Source: Acidobacteriota bacterium (lineage in GTDB: Bacteria; Acidobacteriota; Polarisedimenticolia; J045). Taken from it: a DNA stretch of 41,296 nucleotides. A program made the translations under genes and the position numbers. The stretch is taken from contig JALOKP010000042.1 of NCBI GenBank assembly GCA_025456425.1, positions 1-41,296 of the forward strand, given 5' to 3'. The notes under the pieces are model-generated. The model was not told where the DNA came from, searched no databases, and saw nothing but the letters and a program-made list of their open reading frames with translations. Shown here piece by piece: positions 7,753 through 16,312 of this stretch. Within the stretch, counting starts at the first letter, position 1. Each line of letters begins with the position of its first letter.

Positions 7753-10656
7753 CTACGGGCAGGGCGCGGCGGAGGCGGCGATCCCCGGATCGCGCGGCGC
7801 CACCTGCCCCGGCGCGACGTCCCCGTAGGTCAGCGCCGAGCCACCACCGCCGCCCCGCACCAGCAGCCAGAGCGCGTCGCCGGCCGGCGGCAGGGCCGTG
7901 AAGTGCAGCGGCGCGGCCGGGGCGTCGTTGGCCAGGCAGCCCTCGGTCGCGACGGCGAAGTCGCCGCCCGTGGACGCCAGGCCCGAGGCGCTGCCGCGCA
8001 CGACGTCGTAGGCCGCGACGCCGGGCAGCGCCGACCACTCCAGCCAGTCCTTCGCCACCGTCAGCGCGATCCGCGCGCTGGCGGGCTGGCCCCGGATCTC
8101 GACGTCGTCGACGTTCCAGCCCGAGGTCGAGACCGCGATCGTGCGCAGCACGGCGTAGCCCCAGCGGATCCAGACCTGCGGCCGGCCGTCGGCGACGGCC
8201 GAGATGTCGAGCGACACCGGACGCCAGGCGTTGTCGGTAATCTGCTGCGCGGCCGACCAGAGGGTCGTCCACTGCGTCCCATTGTTCGAGATCTCGACGG
8301 TCGCGCTGACGTAGGGCTGGCCCAGCACGTTCAGCCAGCGCTGGAACCGCAGGATGCCGCCGGTCACGCCGGAGAGGTCGAGCGGACCGAGTGTGAGGTA
8401 GTACGGCCCGCCCTGCTGCGCGGAGAAGTTGCCGTTGAGGGCGACGCCGTAGACGTTGGCGCCGGTCGCGCCGGAGCTGGGATCGGGATTCCCCGCGACG
8501 CCGCCCCCCTTGCCGAGTGGCGCGCCGAACTGCCACTCCCCCTGCACCGCCCAGCCCGGGTTCGCGTCGAGCGTCCAGGCCCGGGCGCTGACCTCGCCCG
8601 AGATCTTGACGGTCACCCAGCGCGTCGTGTCGCCCTGGTGGTCCGAGAGGTTCGTGAAGTCGACCGTCGCGGAGTGGTTGCCGATGTCCAGGTTCGAGGC
8701 CTCGGCGGCCAGCGAGACGACCACCATCGCGCTCCCGCCGGGCGCCAGCGAACCGCGCGCGCCGGAGATCGCGATCCACGGCGCGCCGGCGGTCACCTCG
8801 TAGTCGATCGGGGTCGGATCGAGGTTCTCCAGCGTGTAGCTGCGCGAGGACGGGCTGAACGGGCCGCCGACGCTGCCGGTCGCGGTGAAACCATCGGCCG
8901 GCGTGACCTTCAGGCCGTGGACCGGGGCCGGGACGCCGACCACCTGAACCGAGGGGTCGCCGAAGACGATCCAGGTGTCGGACATCTCGACGCCGCCACC
9001 GCCGTAGGCGTCGATCATCGAGGCCGAGCTGGCCCAGGCCAGCGTGCCGAACGCGGCGTAGGGCCGCGCGGGGTCGGTGAGCAGCAGGTTGAACTCGTCC
9101 TGCGCCTCCATCGGCGGAGCCCAGGACTGGGAGACCGACGACATGTAGGCCGCGATCGCGCCGGTCGGCTCGCCCCCCTGCTGCGCGCGCAGCCAGGACT
9201 CTCCGAAGCAGGAGGCGTAGTGGTGGAACTCGCCGTTGTTGCAGGCCACGGAGAAGACGAACGGCAGCATCCCGTCGTTGGTCAGCGCGTTGATGTCGGC
9301 GCTGTCGAAGCCGGTCGTCCCCCAGCCGTCCGACCAGCCGTGCCCGACGTAGTTGACCAGCCCGCGCCCGGCGTTGAGCGCGCCGGCGACCTGCGCGTCG
9401 GTGGCGCCCGGGTCGTAGAACCGGTCGACCAGGGTGTAGCCGTCGCCCAGCAGCCAGCCGCGGATCTGGTCCATGTGCTGCTTGTCCGACTGCCCCTCGT
9501 CCCCGATCCCGTCCCCCTCGGCCGAAGCGATCCCGACCGCGCGCTTGAACCAGGTCTGCGTCGCGGCGGGCAGCGTCTCGTAGTCGATCGTGCGCCGGAC
9601 CTGCGTGTCGACCTCGGCGGCGGTGGCCGCGGAGAAGCGACCGACCATCACGTCGGGGTAGCCGTCGGTCCCCGCGACCTTGCCGTAGCAGGCGTCGCAG
9701 GCGCCGTTCTCGCCGCCGACGACGCGGATCGTCGTCGCCACCTGGGTGGCGTCGCCGACCAGCAGCACGAAGGCGAGGTTGCGCGTGTCGTAGACGCTCT
9801 TGATGTAGTCCTTGATAGCGGTCGCGTTGTTTCCGATCGTCGAGACCCCGACCACCGAGATCGTGAAGCCCAGGCCCGCCTTGTGGCCAACCAGCGGGTC
9901 GAGGTTGGGGATCCACGGGTCGTGGGCGATCACCAGGATTTCGCCCTCGTCGTCGAGCGCCGGGTAGCGCGCGGCGGCGTGGGCCCCGTAGTTGAGGAAG
10001 TGCGCGCGGTAGAGCGGGTCGAAGGCGCGCAGCGCGGCGCGCGGGCGCGGAGCGTCCGGTCCGGCGGCGACCGGAACCGGGCCGGCCGGGGCCAGTTCCA
10101 CCGTCATCCGGTCGATCACGCGCAGCGTCCCCGACGCGGGGTCGTACTGGAACGGGAAGAAGTGCACGGTCAGTCCCGCGTAGTCGCGCAGCACGTGCGG
10201 CGGCTGCGGGACGACCTCGGCGCCGGGGTAGAAGCCGGCGCGGGAGTAGGCGTCGCCGAAGCGGTAGGGCACCGTCGCGGGATCGACGCGGCGCGACAGG
10301 TTCCCCTTGGAGGGCGCGATCGCGGCCTGCAGCTCGCGGAACGACGACGACAGGACCGTCGCACGCCACTCGGCTCCGCCCGGGATGATCACGCTGCGCG
10401 CCACGTGCGGCAGCGCCGGCGCCCCTTCCGCGAGCGCGACCGCCTCGCCCGGGATGACCGGCACGAAGTACTCGCGCCCGTCGATCACGACCGGCTCCAG
10501 CCGGTAGTCGAGCAATTCGAACTCGAGCACGATCCGCCGCCCGTCGTCGGAGACCACGCCGACCCGCACCGCGTCGGCGGCGAGGACGGGAGCGAGCGAC
10601 ACGAGCAGCAGGGCGATCGACAGGACGACAGCAGCAGCGACCCGGGATGGACGCAT
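7753..10656 (-). CDS. gingipain-like (C25) cysteine protease, secreted
   Basis: A 967-residue secreted protein with a signal peptide (residues 1-27, ending VLAADA). Residues about 30-210 are a gingipain-type propeptide region. Residues about 215-560 are the caspase-like C25 domain, with the catalytic histidine in LVNYVGHGWSDGW (about 437) and the catalytic cysteine in VFSVACNNGEF (about 472). An Ig/BACON-like segment follows (about 590-690), then a beta-sandwich resembling cleaved-adhesin or MAM-like domains (starts GEWQFGAPLGKGG). The last part is an FN3-like end with no clear type IX sorting tail. The start is ATG 10656, with GAGGAGAG at a good distance. It heads a minus-strand run with the metalloprotease and the radical SAM fusion, and probably degrades extracellular protein. 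Confidence 0.88.
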   Translation of the reverse strand: MRPSRVAAAVVLSIALLLVSLAPVLAADAVRVGVVSDDGRRIVLEFELLDYRLEPVVIDGREYFVPVIPGEAVALAEGAPALPHVARSVIIPGGAEWRATVLSSSFRELQAAIAPSKGNLSRRVDPATVPYRFGDAYSRAGFYPGAEVVPQPPHVLRDYAGLTVHFFPFQYDPASGTLRVIDRMTVELAPAGPVPVAAGPDAPRPRAALRAFDPLYRAHFLNYGAHAAARYPALDDEGEILVIAHDPWIPNLDPLVGHKAGLGFTISVVGVSTIGNNATAIKDYIKSVYDTRNLAFVLLVGDATQVATTIRVVGGENGACDACYGKVAGTDGYPDVMVGRFSAATAAEVDTQVRRTIDYETLPAATQTWFKRAVGIASAEGDGIGDEGQSDKQHMDQIRGWLLGDGYTLVDRFYDPGATDAQVAGALNAGRGLVNYVGHGWSDGWGTTGFDSADINALTNDGMLPFVFSVACNNGEFHHYASCFGESWLRAQQGGEPTGAIAAYMSSVSQSWAPPMEAQDEFNLLLTDPARPYAAFGTLAWASSASMIDAYGGGGVEMSDTWIVFGDPSVQVVGVPAPVHGLKVTPADGFTATGSVGGPFSPSSRSYTLENLDPTPIDYEVTAGAPWIAISGARGSLAPGGSAMVVVSLAAEASNLDIGNHSATVDFTNLSDHQGDTTRWVTVKISGEVSARAWTLDANPGWAVQGEWQFGAPLGKGGGVAGNPDPSSGATGANVYGVALNGNFSAQQGGPYYLTLGPLDLSGVTGGILRFQRWLNVLGQPYVSATVEISNNGTQWTTLWSAAQQITDNAWRPVSLDISAVADGRPQVWIRWGYAVLRTIAVSTSGWNVDDVEIRGQPASARIALTVAKDWLEWSALPGVAAYDVVRGSASGLASTGGDFAVATEGCLANDAPAAPLHFTALPPAGDALWLLVRGGGGGSALTYGDVAPGQVAPRDPGIAASAAPCP

Positions 10657-10841
10657 CACGCTCTCCTCGGCGATGACCGGTCCGCGCGGAGGGGGCCGCA
10701 CGGGGCGGGGATTCCGGGACCTATTTACCTTTAAGGAAGCGGCGGGGGAAGCCCGAATCGGGCGCCGGGCCGGCCGGCAGTCCTTTACTTCGCTGGGGTT
10801 GCCGGTTTGACGCGTCCGGCGGGTCGCGCCCGGCCCGCTGC

Positions 10842-10847
10842 TATAGT
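10842..10847 (+). promoter_or_regulatory. -10-like hexamer TATAGT close to start codon
   Basis: TATAGT ends 7 nt before ATG 10855. The upstream gap 10657-10854 also contains an AT-rich patch (10722-10739) unusual for this DNA, which may hold the promoter of the minus-strand protease gene. There is no -35 box at 17 bp. Confidence 0.45.
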
Positions 10848-10854
10848 CCCGCCG

Positions 10855-11847
10855 ATGTCCGCCGCCGGAGACGAGCGCGCCGGCCGCGCCGCGCCGGCGC
10901 CGATCCCCCCGCCCCACGCCCCCGAGGGGGGCTGGGCCCTGCGGCTGCTGGGCCGGTTCCACGTCACGGGCTCGTTCTGGTACCGGTTCCACGGCTGGGG
11001 GATGAGCGTTCTGCCGGACTGGGGCGTCTTCGTTGTGGTCCACCTCTTCACCGCTTTCTTCTTTGTCTTCCTGGTGCGGATCGGCCGAGCGATCGCCGTG
11101 AACCTGGAACCGGTCCTCGGGCCGTGCGGATTCCTCGAGCGCCGGCGGCGGGTTTACCGGACGATGCTCACCTTCGCGTGGTGCCTGTCCGAGCGTTACG
11201 AGCGGCTGCTTACCGGGAAGCCGTTCTCGATCGGGATCGACCTGGATCACTGGCACCGCGTCGCGCATCCCGGCCGCGGCTTCATCATGGTCACGGCCCA
11301 CCTCGGCAACTTCGAGGTCGGGTCGATGCTGCCGTCGTTCGAGGAGGCCCGCCGCGTCGTCGTCGTGCGCGAGCCGGAGGTCGACGCCGAGGCGCAGCGC
11401 TACATCAAGGAGACGCTCGAGCGGGCGAGCGGCGGGCGCTGGATCAACTTCTTCCAGGGTGACGACCCGCTGGGAGGGCTCTTCCTGCTCGAGACGCTGC
11501 GGCAGGGCGGGATCGTCGGGGTGCAGGGGGACCGCCCGCACGCCGGTGGAAAGACCGTCGAGACGCGGCTGTTCGCGCGGCCGTTCGCGCTGCCGGCCGG
11601 CCCGGCGGCGCTGGCGCGCTCGGCCGAGGTCCCGCTGGTCCCGATCTTCGTACTCCGCGAGGGGCGCCGGGCCTACCGGATCGCGATCGCCGAGCCGATC
11701 GCGGTGGCGCGCACGCGGGATCGCGAGGCGGACGTGGCGGCGGCGATGCGCCGCGTCGCCGCCGAGATCGAGCGCGCGATCGCCGGCGCACCCCACCAGT
11801 GGTTCTGCTTCCGCCAGCTCTGGAAAGCGGGGTCGGCCGCCACCTAG
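10855..11847 (+). CDS. LpxL/HtrB-like lysophospholipid acyltransferase
   Basis: A 330-residue membrane-associated acyltransferase. One hydrophobic segment (about residues 45-75, around FVVVHLFTAFFFVFLVRIG) anchors it. VTAHLGNFE (about 145-153) is the HxxxxD/E-type catalytic motif of the LpxL/LpxM family, and GVQGDRP (about 222-228) matches the conserved GxxxDxP region that binds acyl donor. Classical members add a secondary acyl chain to lipid A; others acylate aryl polyenes or ornithine lipids. Convergence with a dehydratase-like and a methyltransferase gene suggests a special acyl product, but that is inference. Its TAG shares the tetranucleotide CTAG (11844-11847) with the stop of the opposing gene. 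ATG 10855 is the first start giving a normal N-terminus. Confidence 0.85.
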   Translation: MSAAGDERAGRAAPAPIPPPHAPEGGWALRLLGRFHVTGSFWYRFHGWGMSVLPDWGVFVVVHLFTAFFFVFLVRIGRAIAVNLEPVLGPCGFLERRRRVYRTMLTFAWCLSERYERLLTGKPFSIGIDLDHWHRVAHPGRGFIMVTAHLGNFEVGSMLPSFEEARRVVVVREPEVDAEAQRYIKETLERASGGRWINFFQGDDPLGGLFLLETLRQGGIVGVQGDRPHAGGKTVETRLFARPFALPAGPAALARSAEVPLVPIFVLREGRRAYRIAIAEPIAVARTRDREADVAAAMRRVAAEIERAIAGAPHQWFCFRQLWKAGSAAT

Positions 11848-12665
11848 CGGTCGCCGTCTCCGAGCTGGAGGAAGGTGGCGACGGTGCCGGAGGCGTAGCC
11901 GGCGACCTCGAATCGGTAGTGGCTCAGCGGCAGCGCGCGGGCCTCGAGCGCGACGCGGACCTCGAGCGGCGCGTCGACCGGCAGATGGACGGGCGCCCAG
12001 CGCGCGTCGCGCGCGCCGACGAGGTAGCCGCGCCGCGCTCCGCCCGGCTCGCCGCGCGCCGCGCGCTCGAGCGCTTCGAGCGTCGCGGCCGCCTGCGCCG
12101 CCAGCTCGAGCGCGACCAGCCCCGGCACCACCGACCCCTCCGCGAACGGGCTGCCGGGAGGGATGCGGGCCCGGACCGTGAGCGCGTCGGGCCGGTGCTC
12201 CCGCACCGACTCGACCAGCCGCGCGGGCGGAGCGTGGGGCAGCAGGGCGGCCGGATCGGTGGAGCTGGAGTCGTCGCCGGCGATCGCCGCGGTGGCGGCC
12301 GGGAGCGGGGACGGCACGCGCGCCTCAGCAAGCGGTGTCCCCGGATCGGCCGTGACGGCGACCGTCCCCTGGCTCGCGCGCTCCACGCCCCGCGCGATCT
12401 CGAAGCGCACCGCGCCCCCCTCGGCCGGCACCAGCCGCAGCGCGAGCGCGTCCCCCGGGCCGAGCGGAACTCGCAGCCGCAGCGACAGGACGGCCGCGAT
12501 CCGGACCGGCTCGCCGAGCACTCGGCCGACCTCCCGCTCCACGAGCGCGAGGTGCGCGATCCCCGGCAGGATCGGCGCCCCGGGGAAGTGGCCCGCGAAC
12601 CAGGGGGCGTCGTCCTCGATCCGCAGCGGGACCGACACGGGCCCCGGCAGCACGGGGAGGATCAC
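11844..12665 (-). CDS. tandem hot-dog protein (FabZ/FabA-like dehydratase type)
   Basis: A 273-residue protein with two hot-dog units. The first (about 1-125) has FAGHFPGAPILPGIAHL, the HFPGxPxxPG signature of FabA/FabZ-like 3-hydroxyacyl-ACP dehydratases, with the catalytic histidine. The second (about 140-270) keeps LVESV and SVVPGLVALELAAQAAA but reads AEGSVVPG where HFPG would be, so it is a degenerate, ApeP-like unit. The start is GTG 12665, overlapping the TGA of the upstream methyltransferase gene (GTGA), so the two are translationally coupled. A role in dehydrating or holding an acyl-carrier-bound intermediate is likely. No carrier protein or ketosynthase is in the window. Confidence 0.8.
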   Translation of the reverse strand: MILPVLPGPVSVPLRIEDDAPWFAGHFPGAPILPGIAHLALVEREVGRVLGEPVRIAAVLSLRLRVPLGPGDALALRLVPAEGGAVRFEIARGVERASQGTVAVTADPGTPLAEARVPSPLPAATAAIAGDDSSSTDPAALLPHAPPARLVESVREHRPDALTVRARIPPGSPFAEGSVVPGLVALELAAQAAATLEALERAARGEPGGARRGYLVGARDARWAPVHLPVDAPLEVRVALEARALPLSHYRFEVAGYASGTVATFLQLGDGDR

Positions 12666-13765
12666 GGCCGCCGCGCGCCGAGCGCGCCGACGAAGAAGGC
12701 CGGGTAGACCGCGCGGATCCGCACCACGTCCGGGTAGATGGGCAGCGGCTCGAAGCCGGCCGCGAGGAACGAGGCCTGCCACGCCTCCGGCGTCAGGAAC
12801 CCGGGCTCCGGGCGCAGCGCCGCGTCGAGGCGCGGCGCGCGGAACGGCTCGAGCAGGTGGAACACGAACTCGGGGTAGACCGGGGCCCCGGGGTACGGGC
12901 GCAGGCACTCCCCCAGCACCAGCACCCCGCCCGGCCGCAACGCCGCGCGCAGTTCGGCCAGCGTCGCGCCCAGGTCGCGTGCGACGTGCACGGTGTTCAC
13001 CGCCCAGGCCAGGTCCACGCTGCCGGGCGCGATCCCCTGCCCCGCCAGCGGCTGGTCGATGTCGGTCCGCGCGTACGCGATCGGCAGCCCCGGCCGCCGC
13101 GCCCCGAGCGTGCGCTGCGCGCGGCGCAGGAAGGGCGGCGCCAGCTCCGTGAAGCGGTACTCGACCAGGTCGCCCAGCCGCCCCGCGGCCTCGAGCGCAT
13201 CGAGCAGCGCGAGGCTCGCGCTCCCCAGCCCGCCCCCCAGCTCGAGCACGCGCAGCGGCCCCGCCGGCAGGGCGTGCGCCGCCCCTTGCGCGCCGACGCG
13301 ATTGTTGATCGCGTAGAGCGGATTGTCGTTGGAGAAGTAGTCGGGCCACAGGGCCGCATTCGCGGGCGAGAAGAGCGCCTCCTCGCCCCGCACCTCGCCG
13401 CGCAGCACGGCGGGCCAGGCCGCCGCCGCGGCCTCCGCGATCCGGTAGGTCGGGAGCGCCGCGGGGTCGTGAGCCTGCTGCTCGGCGGCGATCGCCTCCG
13501 GCTCGCGCGGCGCCGGCGCGCCCGCCTCGCCGCGGGCCGCGCACACCAGCCGCTCCGCGGCGCCATCCATCCCGGCCGCGAGCGGGCCGCGCGTGGCGCC
13601 GTCCAGCCCCGCCTCGCGCACCACGGCCATGGCCAGGGCGCGGACGTACTCCTCGACCAGGTCGCAGGAGCGGACGAAGCGATCGTCGAACAGCGGGAGC
13701 AGCTCGGGCGGGAGCAGTTCCGCCCGCATGTCGCGCCCCTCGGAGCCCGGCGTGACTATCGGCAT
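12662..13765 (-). CDS. class I SAM-dependent methyltransferase (PKS-MT-like)
   Basis: A 367-residue methyltransferase. VLELGGGLGSAS (about 200-211) is motif I, VDLAWAVNTVHVA (about 265-277) the motif IV region, and LRPGGVLVLGE (about 290-300) motif V. The N-terminal 180 residues, with the FSNDNPLYAINNRVG-type run before motif I, resemble the helical lid of polyketide C- or O-methyltransferases (methyltransf_12 group). It is coupled to the tandem hot-dog gene, consistent with an acyl- or polyketide-type substrate. Start: ATG 13765 with a -10-like TAAGGT 6 nt upstream. ATG 13729 (residue 13) has a better ribosome-binding site (GAGGGG, 6 nt) and may be the true start if transcription comes from the upstream operon. 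Confidence 0.8.
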   Translation of the reverse strand: MPIVTPGSEGRDMRAELLPPELLPLFDDRFVRSCDLVEEYVRALAMAVVREAGLDGATRGPLAAGMDGAAERLVCAARGEAGAPAPREPEAIAAEQQAHDPAALPTYRIAEAAAAAWPAVLRGEVRGEEALFSPANAALWPDYFSNDNPLYAINNRVGAQGAAHALPAGPLRVLELGGGLGSASLALLDALEAAGRLGDLVEYRFTELAPPFLRRAQRTLGARRPGLPIAYARTDIDQPLAGQGIAPGSVDLAWAVNTVHVARDLGATLAELRAALRPGGVLVLGECLRPYPGAPVYPEFVFHLLEPFRAPRLDAALRPEPGFLTPEAWQASFLAAGFEPLPIYPDVVRIRAVYPAFFVGALGARRP

Positions 13766-13771
13766 CCGCGC

Positions 13772-13777
13772 ACCTTA
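13772..13777 (-). promoter_or_regulatory. -10-like hexamer TAAGGT close to start codon
   Basis: On the minus strand TAAGGT ends 6 nt before ATG 13765, the same layout as upstream of 626, 10855, 18173, 29363 and 34361. It lies in the 34-bp gap after the KefC-like gene, so it could give the methyltransferase/hot-dog pair its own transcript. Confidence 0.3.
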
Positions 13778-13799
13778 GCACGCCGCGGTGCGGCGGCAA

Positions 13800-15701
13800 T
13801 CAGTCGCGCTTCGCGAAGCCCCCGCCGCGGGCGTCCTCGCGCAGCGACTCGCTGTCCCAACCGGCGTCGCGCTCGCGCTCGCGCGGCTCGAGGTCCTCGC
13901 GCATCAGGCGCTCGAGGTCCGCGATCCGCTCCCGGGCGGCCGAGACGTAGGCCGCCTCGTCGCTGCGCCGCGCCGCCAGCTCCCGGACCGACTGCTCGTC
14001 GTGCCGCAGGAAGGCGCGCGCCGCGCGCTGCGCCGCATAGGCCCGCACCCCGAGCAGCCGCAGCGCATCGGCGCCAGCCCGCAGCGAGCTGTCGAGCGTC
14101 TCGCGGTAGATGTCGGTCACGCCGGCGTCGAGCAGGTCGTAGGCGTCGAGCATGTCCTCGGCCCGCGCCAGGATCCGCAGCCCCGGGAAGTGACGGCGCA
14201 CGGCGCGCACCAGCTCGAGCCGCTTCCCGGGGTCGTCGATCGCCACCACCAGCAGCCGGGCCTGCTCCGCCCCCGCCGCGCGCAGCAGCTCGACGCGCGA
14301 GGCGTCGCCGTAGTGGGCCCTCTGCGCAAAGCGCCGCAGCAGGTCGATCCGATCGGCGTCGGTCTCGAGCACCGTCGTCCCGACGCCGTGCGCCCGCAGC
14401 AGCCGCGCCACGATCTGCCCGAAACGCCCGAAGCCGGCGACGATCACCGGGTTCTGCTCGTGGACCGGGTCGGCCGGACGGTCGGACGCGGGGGTCCGCC
14501 GCAGCCGCGGGACGATCCCCTTCTCGCCCAGCGCGACGAGCAGCGGCGAGGCCGCCATGCTCAGCGCCACGACCGCCACGAACGGCCCGCTCACCACGGC
14601 CGGGAACAGCCCGATCGTTGCCGCGAAGGCGATCAGCACGAAGGCGAACTCGCCGACCTGGGCCAGCGAGAGCGCGAAGACCGCGTTGTCGGCCGCAGCC
14701 ATCCCGAAGCCCCGCCCCAGCCCGGCCAGCACGGCCAGCTTCAGGACGATCGCGCCCAGCACCAGCAGCCCGATCGTCCCCGGCCGCGCGGCCAGCAGGC
14801 CGAAGTCGATCGACGCCCCGACGGCGATGAAGAACAGGCCGAGCAGCAGTCCCTTGAACGGCTCGATGTCCGAGACCAGCTCGTGGCGGTACTCGCTGCC
14901 GGCCAGCACGACCCCCGCCAGGAAGGTGCCGAGCGCCGGGCTGACGCCGACCTTCGTCATCAGCATCGCGATCGCGATCACGATCAGGAGCGCCGCGGCT
15001 GTGAACAGCTCGGAGAGTCGCGTGCGCGCGATCACGCGCAGCGCGGGACGGACCAGGGTGCGCCCCAGGAGGACGATCAGCGCCACCGCGCCCAGCACGG
15101 CGAGCGTCTGCGCCCCGCCGGACAACCCCGCCCCGCCGTGGGCCGCACCCGGACCCGCTCCCGCCGTCCCGTGCGCCGCGGCGGGCGCGAGCAGCGGCAG
15201 CAGCGCCAGGATCGGGATCACCGCGACGTCCTGGAACAGCAGCACGGCGAAGGCGTTCTGCCCGCCGGGGGTCCTGAGCAGCCCCTTCTCGGCCAGCCCC
15301 TGCAGCGCGATCGCGGTCGACGACATCGCCAGGATCAGGCCGGCCGCCAGCGCGACCGGCCCCGGCAGCCCCAGCGCCAGCCCCGCGCCCGCGCCCGCCA
15401 GCGCCGTCAGCAGGACCTGCAGCCCGCCCAGCCCGAGGATCGGCCCGCGCAGCCGCCAGAGCATCCGCGGGTCGAGCTCCAACCCGACCAGGAACAACAT
15501 CATCACCACGCCGAACTCGGCGAAGTGCATCACGTCCTGGCGCTCTTCCCCGACCAGCCCCAGCCCGAACGGCCCGACGATCGCGCCCGCGACCAGGTAG
15601 CCGAGCACCGAGCCCAGCCCGAGCCGCTTGGCGACCGGCACCGACACGACCGCCGCGGTCAGGTAGACCAGCGCCTGGCGGAAGAACTCCTCGGCGGCCA
15701 T
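13800..15701 (-). CDS. kefC: KefC/KefB-like K+/H+ antiporter (CPA2) with RCK domain
   Basis: A 633-residue monovalent cation:proton antiporter. Residues about 5-400 hold 12 or so membrane segments of the CPA2 fold, including LVGLELDP and SSTAIALQ, typical of Kef proteins. Residues about 420-540 are a TrkA-N (RCK) domain with the Rossmann motif GFGRFGQIVARLL and an acidic nucleotide-binding residue in TTVLETDADR. The acidic and basic C-terminal tail is as in KefB/C. These channels release K+ when glutathione adducts build up; glutathione use in this organism is unknown, so the trigger may differ. The KefF-like gene stops only 5 bases upstream, as in the classical kefFC pair. A Gly/Ala/His-rich loop (around HGTAGAGPGAAHGG) is unusual. 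Confidence 0.9.
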   Translation of the reverse strand: MAAEEFFRQALVYLTAAVVSVPVAKRLGLGSVLGYLVAGAIVGPFGLGLVGEERQDVMHFAEFGVVMMLFLVGLELDPRMLWRLRGPILGLGGLQVLLTALAGAGAGLALGLPGPVALAAGLILAMSSTAIALQGLAEKGLLRTPGGQNAFAVLLFQDVAVIPILALLPLLAPAAAHGTAGAGPGAAHGGAGLSGGAQTLAVLGAVALIVLLGRTLVRPALRVIARTRLSELFTAAALLIVIAIAMLMTKVGVSPALGTFLAGVVLAGSEYRHELVSDIEPFKGLLLGLFFIAVGASIDFGLLAARPGTIGLLVLGAIVLKLAVLAGLGRGFGMAAADNAVFALSLAQVGEFAFVLIAFAATIGLFPAVVSGPFVAVVALSMAASPLLVALGEKGIVPRLRRTPASDRPADPVHEQNPVIVAGFGRFGQIVARLLRAHGVGTTVLETDADRIDLLRRFAQRAHYGDASRVELLRAAGAEQARLLVVAIDDPGKRLELVRAVRRHFPGLRILARAEDMLDAYDLLDAGVTDIYRETLDSSLRAGADALRLLGVRAYAAQRAARAFLRHDEQSVRELAARRSDEAAYVSAARERIADLERLMREDLEPRERERDAGWDSESLREDARGGGFAKRD

Positions 15702-15706
15702 CGGGT

Positions 15707-16312
15707 TCAGCCTCCCAGCACGGCGCCGAGGTCGGCGTTCAAGTAGGGCGCGGCCCGCGCCGCCGCGCGATCGATCCGGCCGTCGCGCAGCGCCTCGACC
15801 ACGCGCCGGTACTCGGCCGCCGCGCGCTCGATCGCGGACGGCTCCAGGGCGTGCGTCCCGTGCACGACGAACGGCGCCAGCCAGTCCATCCCGCAGAGCC
15901 GCGCGGTCTGCTCGAGCGGCGCCAGGAAGTCGCGCACCGAGCGGCCGTTGAGTCCCTCGGCCCGGTAGGCCGGCTCGCGCCCGCCGGCCGACACCGCCGC
16001 GAGCAGCGTCCTTCCGGCCAGCGCGGTGCCGCCGGTCCCGTAGGCCCAGCCGTGCTCCAGCACCAGGTCGAGCCACTGCTTGACCAGCGCCGGCGCGCTG
16101 TACCAGAAGAGCGGGTGCTGCATCACGATCGTGCCGTGGGCGGCGAGCAGTTCCTGCTCGCGCCGGGCGTCGACGTCGAAGTCGGGATAGGCCTCGTACA
16201 GGTCGTGCACGGTCACACCCGGGCAGTCCTCGATCGCCTCGAGCAGGCGTCGCTGGATGCGCGAGCGCTCGAGCGCCGGGTGGGCGAAGAGGACGAGGAC
16301 CGGGGCGGTCAC
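15707..16312 (-). CDS. kefF: KefF-like NAD(P)H quinone oxidoreductase
   Basis: A 201-residue flavodoxin-fold protein. VLVLFAHPALERSRIQRRL is the FMN phosphate-binding start of the KefF/MdaB/NQO group, and MQHPLFWYSAPALVKQWLDLVL carries the conserved PLFWYxxPxxLKxWxD segment. In Escherichia coli KefF binds KefC and is needed for full antiporter activity, besides reducing quinones. Here the gene is 5 bases from the KefC-like gene, which supports the same partnership. The start is GTG 16312, overlapping the TGA of the upstream membrane gene (GTGA); the frame upstream belongs to that gene. Residues 190-201 are family-like, so the protein is complete. Confidence 0.88.
   Translation of the reverse strand: MTAPVLVLFAHPALERSRIQRRLLEAIEDCPGVTVHDLYEAYPDFDVDARREQELLAAHGTIVMQHPLFWYSAPALVKQWLDLVLEHGWAYGTGGTALAGRTLLAAVSAGGREPAYRAEGLNGRSVRDFLAPLEQTARLCGMDWLAPFVVHGTHALEPSAIERAAAEYRRVVEALRDGRIDRAAARAAPYLNADLGAVLGG

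Noticed and set aside
10807-10847. TTGACG and TATAGT as a -35/-10 pair before the acyltransferase gene
   Set aside because: They are 29 bases apart, far from the 16-18 needed. Only the -10-like hexamer was kept.
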